IMG/VR virus record: IMGVR_UViG_3300043470_002335
Coordinates: 1-38,341 of that record
DNA from: a virus
DNA length: 38,341 nucleotides
Direction: 5' to 3' (one strand)
The notes under the pieces are model-generated. The model was not told where the DNA came from. It worked only from the letters and a program-made list of their open reading frames with translations, and ran no database searches. How positions within the stretch are numbered: the first letter of the stretch is position 1; the number at the start of each line of letters is the position of its first letter. Below, one piece after another: positions 23,028 to 30,273 of this stretch. A program made the position numbers and the translations under genes.

Positions 23028-23039
23028 ATTACTATGCAG
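23022..23039. repeat. Perfect short hairpin
   Basis: CTGCATA-TTAC-TATGCAG: 7-bp arms and a 4-nt loop. It covers the start of the 30-aa micro-ORF and could hide or expose its start codon in the mRNA. Confidence 0.45.
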
Positions 23040-23174
23040 TTTCAATCAGGGTTTAGATTATTTTAAGTTAATAATTTTTTTTCTATGGGCTACTAAACCT
23101 TTTATAGTAGCAAATTTTTTCAAAAAAAAATGTCAATGAACGCTATTCCCCGAAGGGATTTTATTTTGATTTGT
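23028..23174 (+). terminator. Plus-strand terminator-like hairpins in an intergenic stretch
   Basis: No gene is seen in this stretch. It holds GCTACT...AGTAGC followed by AAATTTTTTC (stem near 23088-23111) and TCCC-CGAA-GGGA followed by TTTTATTTT (23146-23169). Both have their T-run on the plus strand, opposite to local genes. On the minus strand the second is a stable TTCG-loop hairpin just after the 58-aa gene stop. They may stop antisense transcripts or protect mRNA ends. Confidence 0.4.
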
Positions 23175-23351
23175 TTAAGACTCTCTCAAACAAATTTCTT
23201 TTTTTCTTTCTTCTTGGTAATGATACCAATCTTTTTGTGTTTTTGTTAAAGGCTTTTCTTTTTTATCTCTCTCGGAAGCTAAGTATCCTTCATCATAAAT
23301 CCTTGCATATACTTTAGGAAAAACTTTTTCGATTATTTTTTTTACTACCAT
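23175..23351 (-). CDS. Small basic protein, 58 aa
   Basis: A TTG-initiated frame at 23375 lies inside the promoter, so the ATG at 23351 is chosen. The 58-aa protein is basic and helical: MVVKKIIEKVFPKVYARIYD, then KPLTKTQKDWYHYQEERKKE. It may bind nucleic acid or membrane surface. It is the first gene after its promoter. Confidence 0.6.
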   Translation of the reverse strand: MVVKKIIEKVFPKVYARIYDEGYLASERDKKEKPLTKTQKDWYHYQEERKKEICLRES

Positions 23352-23372
23352 GATATATTTTTTAAGGGGTTG

Positions 23373-23401
23373 CAAAATTAATACTATTTTTTTTTAATCA
23401 A
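23373..23401 (-). promoter_or_regulatory. Bacteroidota-type promoter
   Basis: On the minus strand TTG (23401-23399), 18 nt, TAATTTTG (23380-23373). The spacer ends TAGTAT, similar to the promoter at 8903. It lacks the TGCAACAAAA boxes of the six-copy family. It should start the unit 23351 to about 21106. Confidence 0.65.
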
Positions 23402-23413
23402 CGTATTTTTTTT

Positions 23414-23797
23414 CTATTCCTGATAAAATTCAATATAAGTGTCCGAATGCCAAATTCTTATCATACTGATTTTTTTGAAAATTTGTACCTTAATCACTTT
23501 GTTCATCTCATCCAAATAACGCTGATAGGTATAAGGTGTTCCGTTTTCAGTAGTTCCTTCTTCAATTTCTCCAAAAGGAGTGAATACTTCTGATGCTCCT
23601 CCAACTATAACCATCTTTATTTTAGGAGAGCAGTTATAATTCACATAAAACAAAACCTGCTTATTTATCATTCTTTTCTCCTCTGTGAGCCTTTTTTGTG
23701 CTATAAGGGTAGTTGTGTTCATTAAATACTCATCGCATTGAGAGAAGGCATTAAATGAAGCCAAAATAGAGATTAATATTATTGTTATTTTTTTCAT
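23414..23797 (-). CDS. Exported protein, 127 aa
   Basis: The N-terminus MKKITIILISILASFNAFSQ is a Sec signal peptide, probably cleaved near Ser19-Gln20 (the next residue is Cys, so lipidation is not excluded). The mature part is helical then beta (LMNTTTLIAQKRLTEEKRM, then PKIKMVIVGGASEVFTPFGE). It would be periplasmic in the host. A phage-encoded exported protein may affect the envelope or superinfection. No family recognised. Confidence 0.65.
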   Translation of the reverse strand: MKKITIILISILASFNAFSQCDEYLMNTTTLIAQKRLTEEKRMINKQVLFYVNYNCSPKIKMVIVGGASEVFTPFGEIEEGTTENGTPYTYQRYLDEMNKVIKVQIFKKISMIRIWHSDTYIEFYQE

Positions 23798-23801
23798 CTG
23801 A

Positions 23802-24173
23802 TTAGTTTTTAAAACTGATTGTTAAATTTTCTATTGAAACCATATTATTTTCAAAATACTTTGTTTCTTTGTAGAATCCTTCAAGAAATTCTTTTGTATC
23901 TAAAGGTAGAGAATCAAAATGTCTTCTGATTTTAGCCCTTGTCTTTGACTTTTTAAATTTATCCTTACAATACAAATATTTTTCGGTAAGTCTTTTGTAC
24001 AAAAATATAGGCTCTACCATTGATAATAATTCTTTTATTGTTTCGGTTTCTTTCAGCTTAACAATAAAATCTTTTGCCTGCTCAAAGGTATCAAAGATTT
24101 CAGTAGAATATACTACTATTTCTTCTCCGATTTTTTCCAATGCTATAAAGCCGATTGTTTTTAATTTTAACAT
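23802..24173 (-). CDS. Hypothetical protein, 123 aa
   Basis: It begins with a beta segment (LKTIGFIALEKIGEEIVVYS) and continues helical and basic (EKYLYCKDKFKKSKTRAKIR). No transmembrane or zinc motif. It lies 4 nt before the exported protein and 10 nt after the 179-aa gene in a compact run. Not recognised. Confidence 0.55.
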   Translation of the reverse strand: MLKLKTIGFIALEKIGEEIVVYSTEIFDTFEQAKDFIVKLKETETIKELLSMVEPIFLYKRLTEKYLYCKDKFKKSKTRAKIRRHFDSLPLDTKEFLEGFYKETKYFENNMVSIENLTISFKN

Positions 24174-24183
24174 AATTTTAAAT

Positions 24184-24723
24184 TTAAGAAATTATTGAAT
24201 GAAACTTTTTTAAACTACACTCTGATAATAAAATATTTTTCTTGTTATTTGCTTCAATATTAATGCCTGATGCTGATTCTATTATTAAATAGTCTGCTTC
24301 GGTTTGTTGTAAAATATTTTGAAAAGGAATATGTGAAGAACCCGAAGAGATTTCCACTATAAAAATAGGTTCTTCATCTCCTTTATAAGAATTATTTTTA
24401 ACTCTAAATCTTTTTATTGTAAAAGCACTATTGTTTTCTAACATAGTGTATAAGTCGGTAGCGGATTTAGTAGTGGTAGCCAAAGGAATATTTAAAGTGA
24501 AAATAATTTCTATCTTTACTATTTCCTTATAAGAAGTAATTACAAAATCTAACACGGTATTTTCTCCGAGTTCTATTGCACGTTTCAAATCTGATTCCCC
24601 CATACCAAAGAAAAAAACTTCATCATCCTCTTCTTCATTATAGTCATGAGATTCTTTTACTATTCCTGATAACTCTGACTTATCATCTTTCCAATATCCT
24701 TCTATTTCAAAATACTTACTCAT
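24184..24723 (-). CDS. Conserved phage hypothetical (EGYWKDDKSE...FFFGMGESDLK)
   Basis: 179 aa. FEIEGYWKDDKSELSGIVKE with an acidic loop (NEEEDDEVFFFGMGESDLKR) is a signature seen in small proteins of Bacteroidota phages. The rest is beta-rich (VKIEIIFTLNIPLATTTKS). It is acidic overall. A DNA-mimic role is possible for such proteins but nothing specific supports it. Confidence 0.6.
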   Translation of the reverse strand: MSKYFEIEGYWKDDKSELSGIVKESHDYNEEEDDEVFFFGMGESDLKRAIELGENTVLDFVITSYKEIVKIEIIFTLNIPLATTTKSATDLYTMLENNSAFTIKRFRVKNNSYKGDEEPIFIVEISSGSSHIPFQNILQQTEADYLIIESASGINIEANNKKNILLSECSLKKFHSIIS

Positions 24724-24730
24724 AATATTA

Positions 24731-25327
24731 TTATTTTATTTCAATTAATTCTCCATTTTCATTTTCCATGTATTGAGCATCTTCGGGGTCTTCCCATTCT
24801 GTATAGTAATACACTTCGTTTTTGTAAGCCTCTTCAAGCAATTTTTTATCACTAACATTGGCTGAATCGGGATTACTTTCTCTCAAATATTCTATCAAAT
24901 ATTTTTCTTCTGAAAAGTATTTTTCCCCATCCATAACACAATATCCCTCATTCATACCTTTACCTGTGGCATCACATTTTCTAGCGAAAAAAGTAGTAGA
25001 ACCTACAACATCCTCGATAGATAACTCCACACTCTCAAAGTAATCTGAACTATCATTTTTGTGTTCTGTGTAAATGTAAATACTATTAGAATAAACTATC
25101 AATTGGATGATATTTGTTCTCCATTCAGTTTCTTCATCCTCATCGTCAAAAAACTTAACATCCCCATCAATATCAACCCTCATATTACTGATAAAAGGAT
25201 TTTGTTTTATAAGTTCTTGACAGACAGTTATTCTGCCTTTATCTACATCTGTAAAGTTGATTCCAATAGAGTGGACATCATAACTATTTCCGTTTTCGGT
25301 AGAATACCCTTTTAATACTTTTTTCAT
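24731..25327 (-). CDS. Conserved phage hypothetical with CDATGKGMNEGYCV motif
   Basis: 198 aa, very acidic. The C-terminal half has ARKCDATGKGMNEGYCVMDG, then KYFSEEKYLIEYLRESNPDS and NEVYYYTEWEDPEDA, a motif set common in Bacteroidota phage genes. The two Cys and the turn could bind zinc. The N-terminal half has DVHSIGINFTDVDKGRITVC. Role unknown. It precedes the 179-aa gene by 7 nt. Confidence 0.65.
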   Translation of the reverse strand: MKKVLKGYSTENGNSYDVHSIGINFTDVDKGRITVCQELIKQNPFISNMRVDIDGDVKFFDDEDEETEWRTNIIQLIVYSNSIYIYTEHKNDSSDYFESVELSIEDVVGSTTFFARKCDATGKGMNEGYCVMDGEKYFSEEKYLIEYLRESNPDSANVSDKKLLEEAYKNEVYYYTEWEDPEDAQYMENENGELIEIK

Positions 25328-25336
25328 GGATGTATA

Positions 25337-25567
25337 TTATTTAGTTAATGTGAAAAATTCGTGTAAATCATAAATGTCAAATAAATGCTCATCTTCTTGG
25401 TCATCTATAATAATAATAGCTTCTTTAGCATAAGGATTTTCAGGTTCAAATCCTATAATAGGATATGCTTTCCCTATGGTTAAGGCTTCTTCTCTTGTGC
25501 TGTGCATTACACATTTTTGTATTGCATACAAGTTAGTACCTATTTCTAAATCTCCTCTTTCTATCAT
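25337..25567 (-). CDS. Small SH3-like hypothetical, 76 aa
   Basis: Short beta-rich protein: NLYAIQKCVMHSTREEALTI, GKAYPIIGFEPENPYAKEAI, IIIDDQEDEHLFDIYDLHEF. The 'GKxYPI...IxDDxxxxHxF' layout is common in phage proteins with a small beta-barrel. It is the first gene after promoter copy 6 (25603-25670). Confidence 0.6.
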   Translation of the reverse strand: MIERGDLEIGTNLYAIQKCVMHSTREEALTIGKAYPIIGFEPENPYAKEAIIIIDDQEDEHLFDIYDLHEFFTLTK

Positions 25568-25602
25568 AACATTATTGTTTTTGTTGGTTAAAAAATATGA
25601 TG

Positions 25603-25670
25603 CAAAATTACTGCTTTTCGTGTTGGGTGTGTTAGCAATTTTGTTGCAAAAACTTTAAAAATTGTTGCAA
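25603..25670 (-). promoter_or_regulatory. Tandem-box promoter, copy 6
   Basis: On the minus strand: distal box TGCAACAATT (25669-25660), proximal box TGCAACAAAA (25648-25639) exactly 21 bp away, 28 nt, then -7 element TAATTTTG (25610-25603). It precedes the 76-aa gene. The distal box is the most diverged of the six copies. Confidence 0.75.
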
Positions 25671-25678
25671 AAAAATAT

Positions 25679-25870
25679 TTATATATCTTTTGCAATTTTT
25701 ACGAGTTCTGCAAATTCCCGATAAGACAATATTTTTCGCTCCATATTGGTTAATCCTAAATACTTGTAGTCAATATCCTCAAAGCTATACACAAACATTC
25801 TCCCGATGGCTTTATATGTAGTGGTTTTAACCAATCTATACCCAAATAATCCTAAAATAAATTTTATCAT
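25679..25870 (-). CDS. Small hypothetical, 63 aa
   Basis: It starts with a short hydrophobic patch (MIKFILGLFGYRLV), then KAIGRMFVYSFEDIDYKYLG and a helical basic end YREFAELVKIAKDI. It might sit at the membrane through its N-terminus. The stop lies just upstream of promoter copy 6. No family recognised. Confidence 0.5.
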   Translation of the reverse strand: MIKFILGLFGYRLVKTTTYKAIGRMFVYSFEDIDYKYLGLTNMERKILSYREFAELVKIAKDI

Positions 25871-25877
25871 AATTTTT

Positions 25878-26231
25878 TTATTTGTTTTTTAATAATAAAT
25901 TAATTTGTTCTAATTGTGCTTCTTTTACAAATTGATAATCTTCTGCACCAACTGCATTTTCCAATACCTCTTCAATTCCGTCTTCAAATCTATTGTAGCC
26001 TACAATTTTTCCGTCTCCTGCATTAATTATTTTTGCACATTCAGCATAATCATCCTCCCAAAGAGCAAAACACAATTTCTTTCCAAAGGCAATGTTATAC
26101 ACATACTTCGGGCATCTTATTTCTTTTTCAAGGTCAAACAATGCTTGTCCTACTTCGTCATCGTGCTGAAATAGGTCATATAATTCCATTTTGTTTTTTA
26201 ATGCTTCAAATTTTTCTTTAATGTTTTTCAT
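25878..26231 (-). CDS. Hypothetical acidic protein, 117 aa
   Basis: Helical, acidic N-terminus (KIKEKFEALKNKMELYDLFQ-like), then KYVYNIAFGKKLCFALWEDD and a helical end DYQFVKEAQLEQINLL. No known motif. In the run of small genes after promoter copy 5, with 7-nt spacing to the 77-aa gene. Confidence 0.55.
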   Translation of the reverse strand: MKNIKEKFEALKNKMELYDLFQHDDEVGQALFDLEKEIRCPKYVYNIAFGKKLCFALWEDDYAECAKIINAGDGKIVGYNRFEDGIEEVLENAVGAEDYQFVKEAQLEQINLLLKNK

Positions 26232-26237
26232 TTGCTT

Positions 26238-26471
26238 TTATCTATTTATTCTAACGTGTCCAAAATAAGTTTCTTCTAAATTCTCTATAATTCGGTCATT
26301 CACTAAGTCCATAAATGTCGATATTTCATAATAGCCTAAATGCTCCTCTTCATCGCTTGTCATACCTAAGTTTTTCAACTCATCTATCATTTCGTGGGTA
26401 TTATCAAATACTTGATTTTCGATTTCTTCTAAAATTCTTCTATTTTCTAATAATAATACTATAATTTTCAT
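26238..26471 (-). CDS. Hypothetical protein, 77 aa
   Basis: It begins with a strand MKIIVLLLENRRILEEIENQ and continues as acidic helices (NTHEMIDELKNLGMTSDEEE, EISTFMDLVNDRIIENLEET). No signal peptide pattern; the N-terminal hydrophobic stretch is too short for a membrane helix. No function recognised. Confidence 0.55.
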   Translation of the reverse strand: MKIIVLLLENRRILEEIENQVFDNTHEMIDELKNLGMTSDEEEHLGYYEISTFMDLVNDRIIENLEETYFGHVRINR

Positions 26472-26477
26472 AATTTT

Positions 26478-26708
26478 TTATTTAACTAATTCTTTAATTA
26501 TATCTTCTACTTCTCCTTCTTCTAAAGCATCACAAATGGAATTAAACTCTCTTCCATTTTCTTCTTTAGTTATTCCTCTTAGTCTTGCTATCTCATCAAG
26601 AAGTCCTATTATTTCCACGTTACTTTGTGGATTAGGAGATAAAAATCTTGATTCAGTTTCGTTATTTTGAGCTATATATTTTAACAGCTCTTTCCATTTG
26701 TCTTCCAT
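26478..26708 (-). CDS. Hypothetical acidic protein, 76 aa
   Basis: Fully helical and acidic: MEDKWKELLKYIAQNNETES, then NVEIIGLLDEIARLRGITKE and ICDALEEGEVEDIIKELVK. Small acidic helical proteins of this kind are frequent in phage early regions and often bind host proteins, but no specific target is indicated here. Confidence 0.55.
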   Translation of the reverse strand: MEDKWKELLKYIAQNNETESRFLSPNPQSNVEIIGLLDEIARLRGITKEENGREFNSICDALEEGEVEDIIKELVK

Positions 26709-26711
26709 AAA

Positions 26712-26939
26712 CTATTGAATTTTACTTGTTTTTAAATTTTCTATTGTTATAAATCTAATTACATCAATGCTTGAATGTATTTCCTCTTCATTGAAAGCAC
26801 GTTGGAATCCTTCTAAGGTATAAACTCTACCTTGTCTTTCACATTCATCCATCCATTCTTTTTCTGTTAATTCCGTAAATCCTTTGTCGATTGAAATATC
26901 TTGACAATCTAAAACATATACTCTAATTTCTTTATTCAT
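26712..26939 (-). CDS. Conserved phage hypothetical (IRVYVLDCQDISI...VYTLEGFQRAFN)
   Basis: 75 aa. EIRVYVLDCQDISIDKGFTE, then EWMDECERQGRVYTLEGFQR and AFNEEEIHSSIDVIRFITI: a recurring family in Bacteroidota phages, with a strand-helix-helix-strand layout. Function unknown. It starts 22 nt after the zinc-ribbon gene. Confidence 0.65.
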   Translation of the reverse strand: MNKEIRVYVLDCQDISIDKGFTELTEKEWMDECERQGRVYTLEGFQRAFNEEEIHSSIDVIRFITIENLKTSKIQ

Positions 26940-26961
26940 ATTTTTTTTATTTTAATTGTTC

Positions 26962-27168
26962 TTAATAATTATCCTGCAATCCTTCATACCAAAAGTCAGG
27001 GAAATCACAAGGCTCACTACTGAAACCACAAACACAATTAATTTCTTCATCATCTGTGTTGCAAAACATAACATCCCCACAACCACCACAATTAACTAAA
27101 TTTACTCCTATTGCTTGTATTTTCTCTTGGAAGGCTATTTGGCTTATTGCAAACTCTCTTTTTGTCAT
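26962..27168 (-). CDS. Zinc-ribbon protein, 68 aa (paralogue of the next upstream gene)
   Basis: A helix (KREFAISQIAFQEKIQAIGV) is followed by NCGGCGD and NCVCGFSSEPC, a four-Cys zinc ribbon, and FWYEGLQDNY at the end. The 172-aa gene immediately upstream has the same helix, ribbon and the YWYEGLED end, so the two arose by duplication. The short form consists only of the domain, suggesting it can act alone, for example as a competitor. Confidence 0.65.
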   Translation of the reverse strand: MTKREFAISQIAFQEKIQAIGVNLVNCGGCGDVMFCNTDDEEINCVCGFSSEPCDFPDFWYEGLQDNY

Positions 27169-27179
27169 AATTTTTAATT

Positions 27180-27698
27180 TTAATATAAACCACTTTCTTG
27201 TTCAAAAATACACTCTGCTATAATCCAATCCGAATCCTCTCCATAAATTTCAATGATTTCCTCCACGCTATTATAATAAGAGGAAATGTGTTCTTCTATT
27301 TCTTCTTCTGTGTAATTGTCTAAGTTTATATAACTCTCAATAAATTCATCATCCTCATACTCTGGCAACTCTCTATTTTTTTCTTTAAACTGAAAATATC
27401 TTTTATCAAGTTGTCTTCCGTATTGTTGATTATCTAAATCTGTACATTTCCAACCTAGCTCCTCCATTATTTTTTCTGAATTAAATTCAGCACTATCTTC
27501 TAATCCTTCATACCAATAGTCTTGGCAATCGTTGAAATATACTTTTTCTCCACAACCAAAACATTCAGTTTCTTCCTCGTTTATATCGTGCATTATGATT
27601 GCTGAACATTCATTACATTCTACAATATTTATATTGGCAAATTCTTGGATTCTTTTTTGCAATTCTATTTGTCTTATTGCTAATTCTCTTCTGTCCAT
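27180..27698 (-). CDS. Zinc-ribbon protein with acidic C-terminal extension, 172 aa
   Basis: Residues 1-72 match the 68-aa paralogue: RELAIRQIELQKRIQEFANI, ECNECSA, ECFGCGEK, DYWYEGLEDS. A 100-residue extension follows, strongly acidic (LPEYEDDEFIESYINLDNYT, EEEIEEHISSYYNSVEEIIE). The ribbon is probably a protein- or nucleic-acid-binding module, and the acidic tail could mimic DNA. Part of the transcript from promoter copy 5. Confidence 0.65.
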   Translation of the reverse strand: MDRRELAIRQIELQKRIQEFANINIVECNECSAIIMHDINEEETECFGCGEKVYFNDCQDYWYEGLEDSAEFNSEKIMEELGWKCTDLDNQQYGRQLDKRYFQFKEKNRELPEYEDDEFIESYINLDNYTEEEIEEHISSYYNSVEEIIEIYGEDSDWIIAECIFEQESGLY

Positions 27699-27712
27699 TA
27701 TTTGATAAGTTT

Positions 27713-27925
27713 TTAGTTAATACATCCTTTTACAAATTTCTCAATAGCTTCATCCCAATCTAAATCCTCGTCTTCCCATTTGTGGTCTTCGGGATATATG
27801 AAAATAAATCTTTCTGCGATTGTGATAGCGGTATCTATTTGTTGGAAAAAACTACCATTAATTTTTTCTTCTAATAATTGGTTGTACATTATGTAACCTA
27901 CCACTCTTGCTAATTCCTTATTCAT
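27713..27925 (-). CDS. Conserved phage hypothetical, 70 aa
   Basis: Helical protein: ELARVVGYIMYNQLLEEKIN, then AITIAERFIFIYPEDHKWED and DLDWDEAIEKFVKGCIN. The 'AExFxxxYP' helix and DWDEAIEKF end recur in phage genes. No catalytic motif. Function unknown. Confidence 0.6.
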   Translation of the reverse strand: MNKELARVVGYIMYNQLLEEKINGSFFQQIDTAITIAERFIFIYPEDHKWEDEDLDWDEAIEKFVKGCIN

Positions 27926-27926
27926 A

Positions 27927-28139
27927 TTATTTGATATGTTTTAATGAATATAAACTCGTCCAAATATGAGCAAATCCTTTCTCTACACAGAAGTTGTATA
28001 AATCTTTGTCTGACATTCCTTCAAAATCATGGTCATCAAACATAGTAGATAATTCTTCCTCACAATGTGTTCTTTCATCCTCTATATAAAAATTTACTAC
28101 TGAAATTATTGAGGTACGTTCTTCTCTTCCTATGGTCAT
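27927..28139 (-). CDS. Hypothetical acidic protein, 70 aa
   Basis: Helical: REERTSIISVVNFYIEDERT, then CEEELSTMFDDHDFEGMSDK and LYNFCVEKGFAHIWTSLYSL. It abuts the next gene with a single base between. No family recognised. Acidic middle, neutral tail. Confidence 0.55.
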   Translation of the reverse strand: MTIGREERTSIISVVNFYIEDERTHCEEELSTMFDDHDFEGMSDKDLYNFCVEKGFAHIWTSLYSLKHIK

Positions 28140-28143
28140 AATA

Positions 28144-28452
28144 CTATTGGTTTAAATCGTTAAAAAATATTGAATAAATGAATTCGTAGATAGCCACCAT
28201 ATCATCGGTTTCTAAGTCTCCTAAATCCGTTTCTGTGTCATCGGATGTACGGATAATAATCAAGTTTCTACGCATTTCTATTTCTTTCACTACTTCGGGG
28301 GAATAACAATCTCCCACTACTACAATAGACACATCGTCTTCCTTACTTACTGATATGATACTATCTGTTTCAATAATTTCAGAGCAATCTTTTAAAATAT
28401 TTGCTCTAAGCGTTTGGATAGTTTCATTATAATCTACAAATTGTTTTTTCAT
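28144..28452 (-). CDS. Hypothetical protein, 102 aa
   Basis: First gene after promoter copy 5. It has alternating helix and strand: YNETIQTLRANILKDCSEII, DSIISVSKEDDVSIVVVGDC and EMRRNLIIIRTSDDTETDLG, and an acidic end. It resembles small alpha/beta sandwich accessory proteins. No known motif. Confidence 0.55.
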   Translation of the reverse strand: MKKQFVDYNETIQTLRANILKDCSEIIETDSIISVSKEDDVSIVVVGDCYSPEVVKEIEMRRNLIIIRTSDDTETDLGDLETDDMVAIYEFIYSIFFNDLNQ

Positions 28453-28483
28453 ATTCTTTTTATTTTAAATAATTAATTTACTG

Positions 28484-28550
28484 CAAAATTACTACCTTTT
28501 GGTGTTTGGGTGTTACAACTTTTGTTGCAATTTATTTAATTTTTGTTGCA
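28484..28550 (-). promoter_or_regulatory. Tandem-box promoter, copy 5
   Basis: On the minus strand: TGCAACAAAA (28550-28541), TGCAACAAAA (28529-28520) 21 bp apart, 28 nt, TAATTTTG (28491-28484). Both boxes are perfect. It drives the run of small genes from 28452 to about 25679. Confidence 0.8.
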
Positions 28551-28601
28551 TTATTTTGATAATTTTGTTGATACAAAGGCTATCAAGAATAATATGCCCA
28601 T
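28551..28601 (-). CDS. Micro-ORF with membrane-like sequence, 16 aa
   Basis: ATG at 28601 gives MGILFLIAFVSTKLSK, a short hydrophobic helix with a basic end, closing just before the distal box of promoter copy 5. It might be a tiny membrane peptide or chance. Confidence 0.25.
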   Translation of the reverse strand: MGILFLIAFVSTKLSK

Positions 28602-28612
28602 AATACAAACTC

Positions 28613-29191
28613 CTAACCACATACCACATTTTTTATATATCTTTTTTTCATTGAAACAAATATTTCCAAAGTCTTAAATTTAGATACTAAACAATCTTCA
28701 CTAAATTGTAACTTGCTACCCATGATAGGACTATCTCCATGTCCATTTGTAACTTTTTGGCAAATCTCTTCTGCTTTTTCAGAAGTGAATTGAGTAGGCT
28801 CAATAGACATTGTGGTACAAATTTGTTTATTATTATCCACTCCTAAAGAAATACAAGTTTCTTTATAATAAACAATAGTGTTACATCGTTCCAAACAAGG
28901 ATATTTTTTGATATTATCAATTATTTTCTCTAATTGACTTATACTTTTTTCAGTAAATTCAATTATGGAAGACATTTCCTTGATATTGGTAGCAAAAGGG
29001 TCTGCTATATCATGGATGATGATTCCATTTTCAGTTTGTTGGGCAAACTTATTTTGATTTTCTAATAGTGAATAATATTCTTTTTTGTCCATTGTGTACC
29101 CTCCATTATTTGAATAGCCCATATTCTGTGGGAGTTGTCCTACATTTGTTTCTTGAATCGCATAATCTGCGTTTGTTACTAATTTGTGCAT
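28613..29191 (-). CDS. Hypothetical protein with duplicated GYSNNGGYTM motif, 192 aa
   Basis: Residues about 18-60 contain LPQNMGYSNNGGYTMDKKEY, then YSLLENQNKFAQQTENGIII. The 54-aa protein at 35477-35641 has the same motif (GYSNNGGYTMNKAEYYRYLE ... NGVIIH) and little else, so the two share a domain. The rest is helical with a small domain carrying LERCNTIVYYKETCISLGVD and TNGHGDSPIMGSKLQF. No function recognised. Confidence 0.6.
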   Translation of the reverse strand: MHKLVTNADYAIQETNVGQLPQNMGYSNNGGYTMDKKEYYSLLENQNKFAQQTENGIIIHDIADPFATNIKEMSSIIEFTEKSISQLEKIIDNIKKYPCLERCNTIVYYKETCISLGVDNNKQICTTMSIEPTQFTSEKAEEICQKVTNGHGDSPIMGSKLQFSEDCLVSKFKTLEIFVSMKKRYIKNVVCG

Positions 29192-29210
29192 AATATATAA
29201 TTTAATTTTT

Positions 29211-29627
29211 TTAATCTAAAAATAATGATGTAATATCTTCTACATGAACAATATCCTCCTTGCTAAATAGTACTTGATAATCTCCTTCTAAATAATCCTT
29301 CACTTCAATTAATAATACTTTAAAATCATGATTGGTTAGCAAAAATTTCAACTCTTCCTTTATAATCCATTGGTAGAAACATTCAAGGTTTTTATAAGCA
29401 CAAAATCTACCTTTCATTATTTTATCATCAAATACATCTCTATTTATATATTTTCCTCCATTAATTCCTGCATCCTTAAAAGGTGCTGGTAATTCCTCAT
29501 GTAATTTAAGCATATTTTCTGTTTCAGAAGTTTTCCCTAAAACATATCTATCGGAATCAATAGCTCTATTGGCTCTAAACATTCCATATCCGTCTGTGTG
29601 TTCTACTCTAACTATTTTCTTGTTCAT
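29211..29627 (-). CDS. Conserved phage hypothetical (KIVRVEHTDGYGMF...), 138 aa
   Basis: KIVRVEHTDGYGMFRANRAI, then CAYKNLECFYQWIIKEELKF and DFKVLLIEVKDYLEGDYQVL: a family found often in Bacteroidota phages. The 'CAYKNLExFxxWI' helix and 'QVLFSKEDI' strand are its most recognisable parts. Function unknown. First gene after promoter copy 4. Confidence 0.7.
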   Translation of the reverse strand: MNKKIVRVEHTDGYGMFRANRAIDSDRYVLGKTSETENMLKLHEELPAPFKDAGINGGKYINRDVFDDKIMKGRFCAYKNLECFYQWIIKEELKFLLTNHDFKVLLIEVKDYLEGDYQVLFSKEDIVHVEDITSLFLD

Positions 29628-29658
29628 ATTTTATTATTATTGGTTAAAAAATATAGTG

Positions 29659-29724
29659 CAAAATTATGATGTTTTGGGATTCTATCCTAACAATTTTGTT
29701 GCAATTAGTTTAAATTTTGTTGCA
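29659..29724 (-). promoter_or_regulatory. Tandem-box promoter, copy 4
   Basis: On the minus strand: TGCAACAAAA (29724-29715), TGCAACAAAA (29703-29694) 21 bp apart, 27 nt, TAATTTTG (29666-29659). The distal box lies inside the last codons of the 59-aa gene. Confidence 0.8.
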
Positions 29725-29884
29725 TTGTTTCTAACTTCGGGATTAACTCTTCAAGTAACTCTTTTTTACCTAAAAAAAATCCATAAGATTCCGTATCTTC
29801 ATAATTCATTACATCGGGTGTATTATCTATTATGTTAGAATACTCCTCTAGTCTTTCTTTTAATTCTTTTATAAGATTTTCCAT
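29705..29884 (-). CDS. Small acidic coiled-coil protein, 59 aa
   Basis: ATG at 29884, TAA at 29707-29705. Helical and acidic: MENLIKELKERLEEYSNIID, then YGFFLGKKELLEELIPKLET. The last residues (MQQNLN) are encoded by the distal promoter box of copy 4, so coding and promoter sequence overlap. No family recognised. Confidence 0.55.
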   Translation of the reverse strand: MENLIKELKERLEEYSNIIDNTPDVMNYEDTESYGFFLGKKELLEELIPKLETMQQNLN

Positions 29885-29915
29885 TTTTTATGCTTTTATT
29901 GTGAAATAATTTTGA

Positions 29916-30272
29916 TTATGCTTCTTTTGAGGAATTATACCATTGTACAAATTCAACACAAGCGTTATAAACTGCTTCAATTTTAGTATTGCAATCATTT
30001 GAAAAAGCAAACCCATTCTCTATATATACATCAATAGCACAACCTTGTGGCGCAAATAATACATTTGTAAATTCATTATAGTTTTCTATCTTCTCCACTA
30101 CTTGCATAAGCCAATTCCAATCGGTGTCGTATTTTGTACAATCTAAAAATCTATCAGTATGCCATTTTTTATGATTAGGAGTATTTTCAAAACCCCAAAA
30201 TCCTTCATTATTTTGGTAGCAACCCATAAACTCTGCTAATAACTTATTATTTTCTATAATTTGTGTATTCAT
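29916..30272 (-). CDS. Conserved phage hypothetical (LLAEFMG...WNWLMQVVEKIE), 118 aa
   Basis: LLAEFMGCYQNNEGFWGFEN, then YDTDWNWLMQVVEKIENYNE and EAVYNACVEFVQWYNSSKEA. This is a widespread family in Bacteroidota phages. The 189-aa gene nearby repeats the layout (LLAEFMGVF, YDSDWNLLVEVVKKC, FNGCVSFVEHYN), showing a local duplication. Function unknown. Confidence 0.7.
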   Translation of the reverse strand: MNTQIIENNKLLAEFMGCYQNNEGFWGFENTPNHKKWHTDRFLDCTKYDTDWNWLMQVVEKIENYNEFTNVLFAPQGCAIDVYIENGFAFSNDCNTKIEAVYNACVEFVQWYNSSKEA

Positions 30273-30273
30273 T

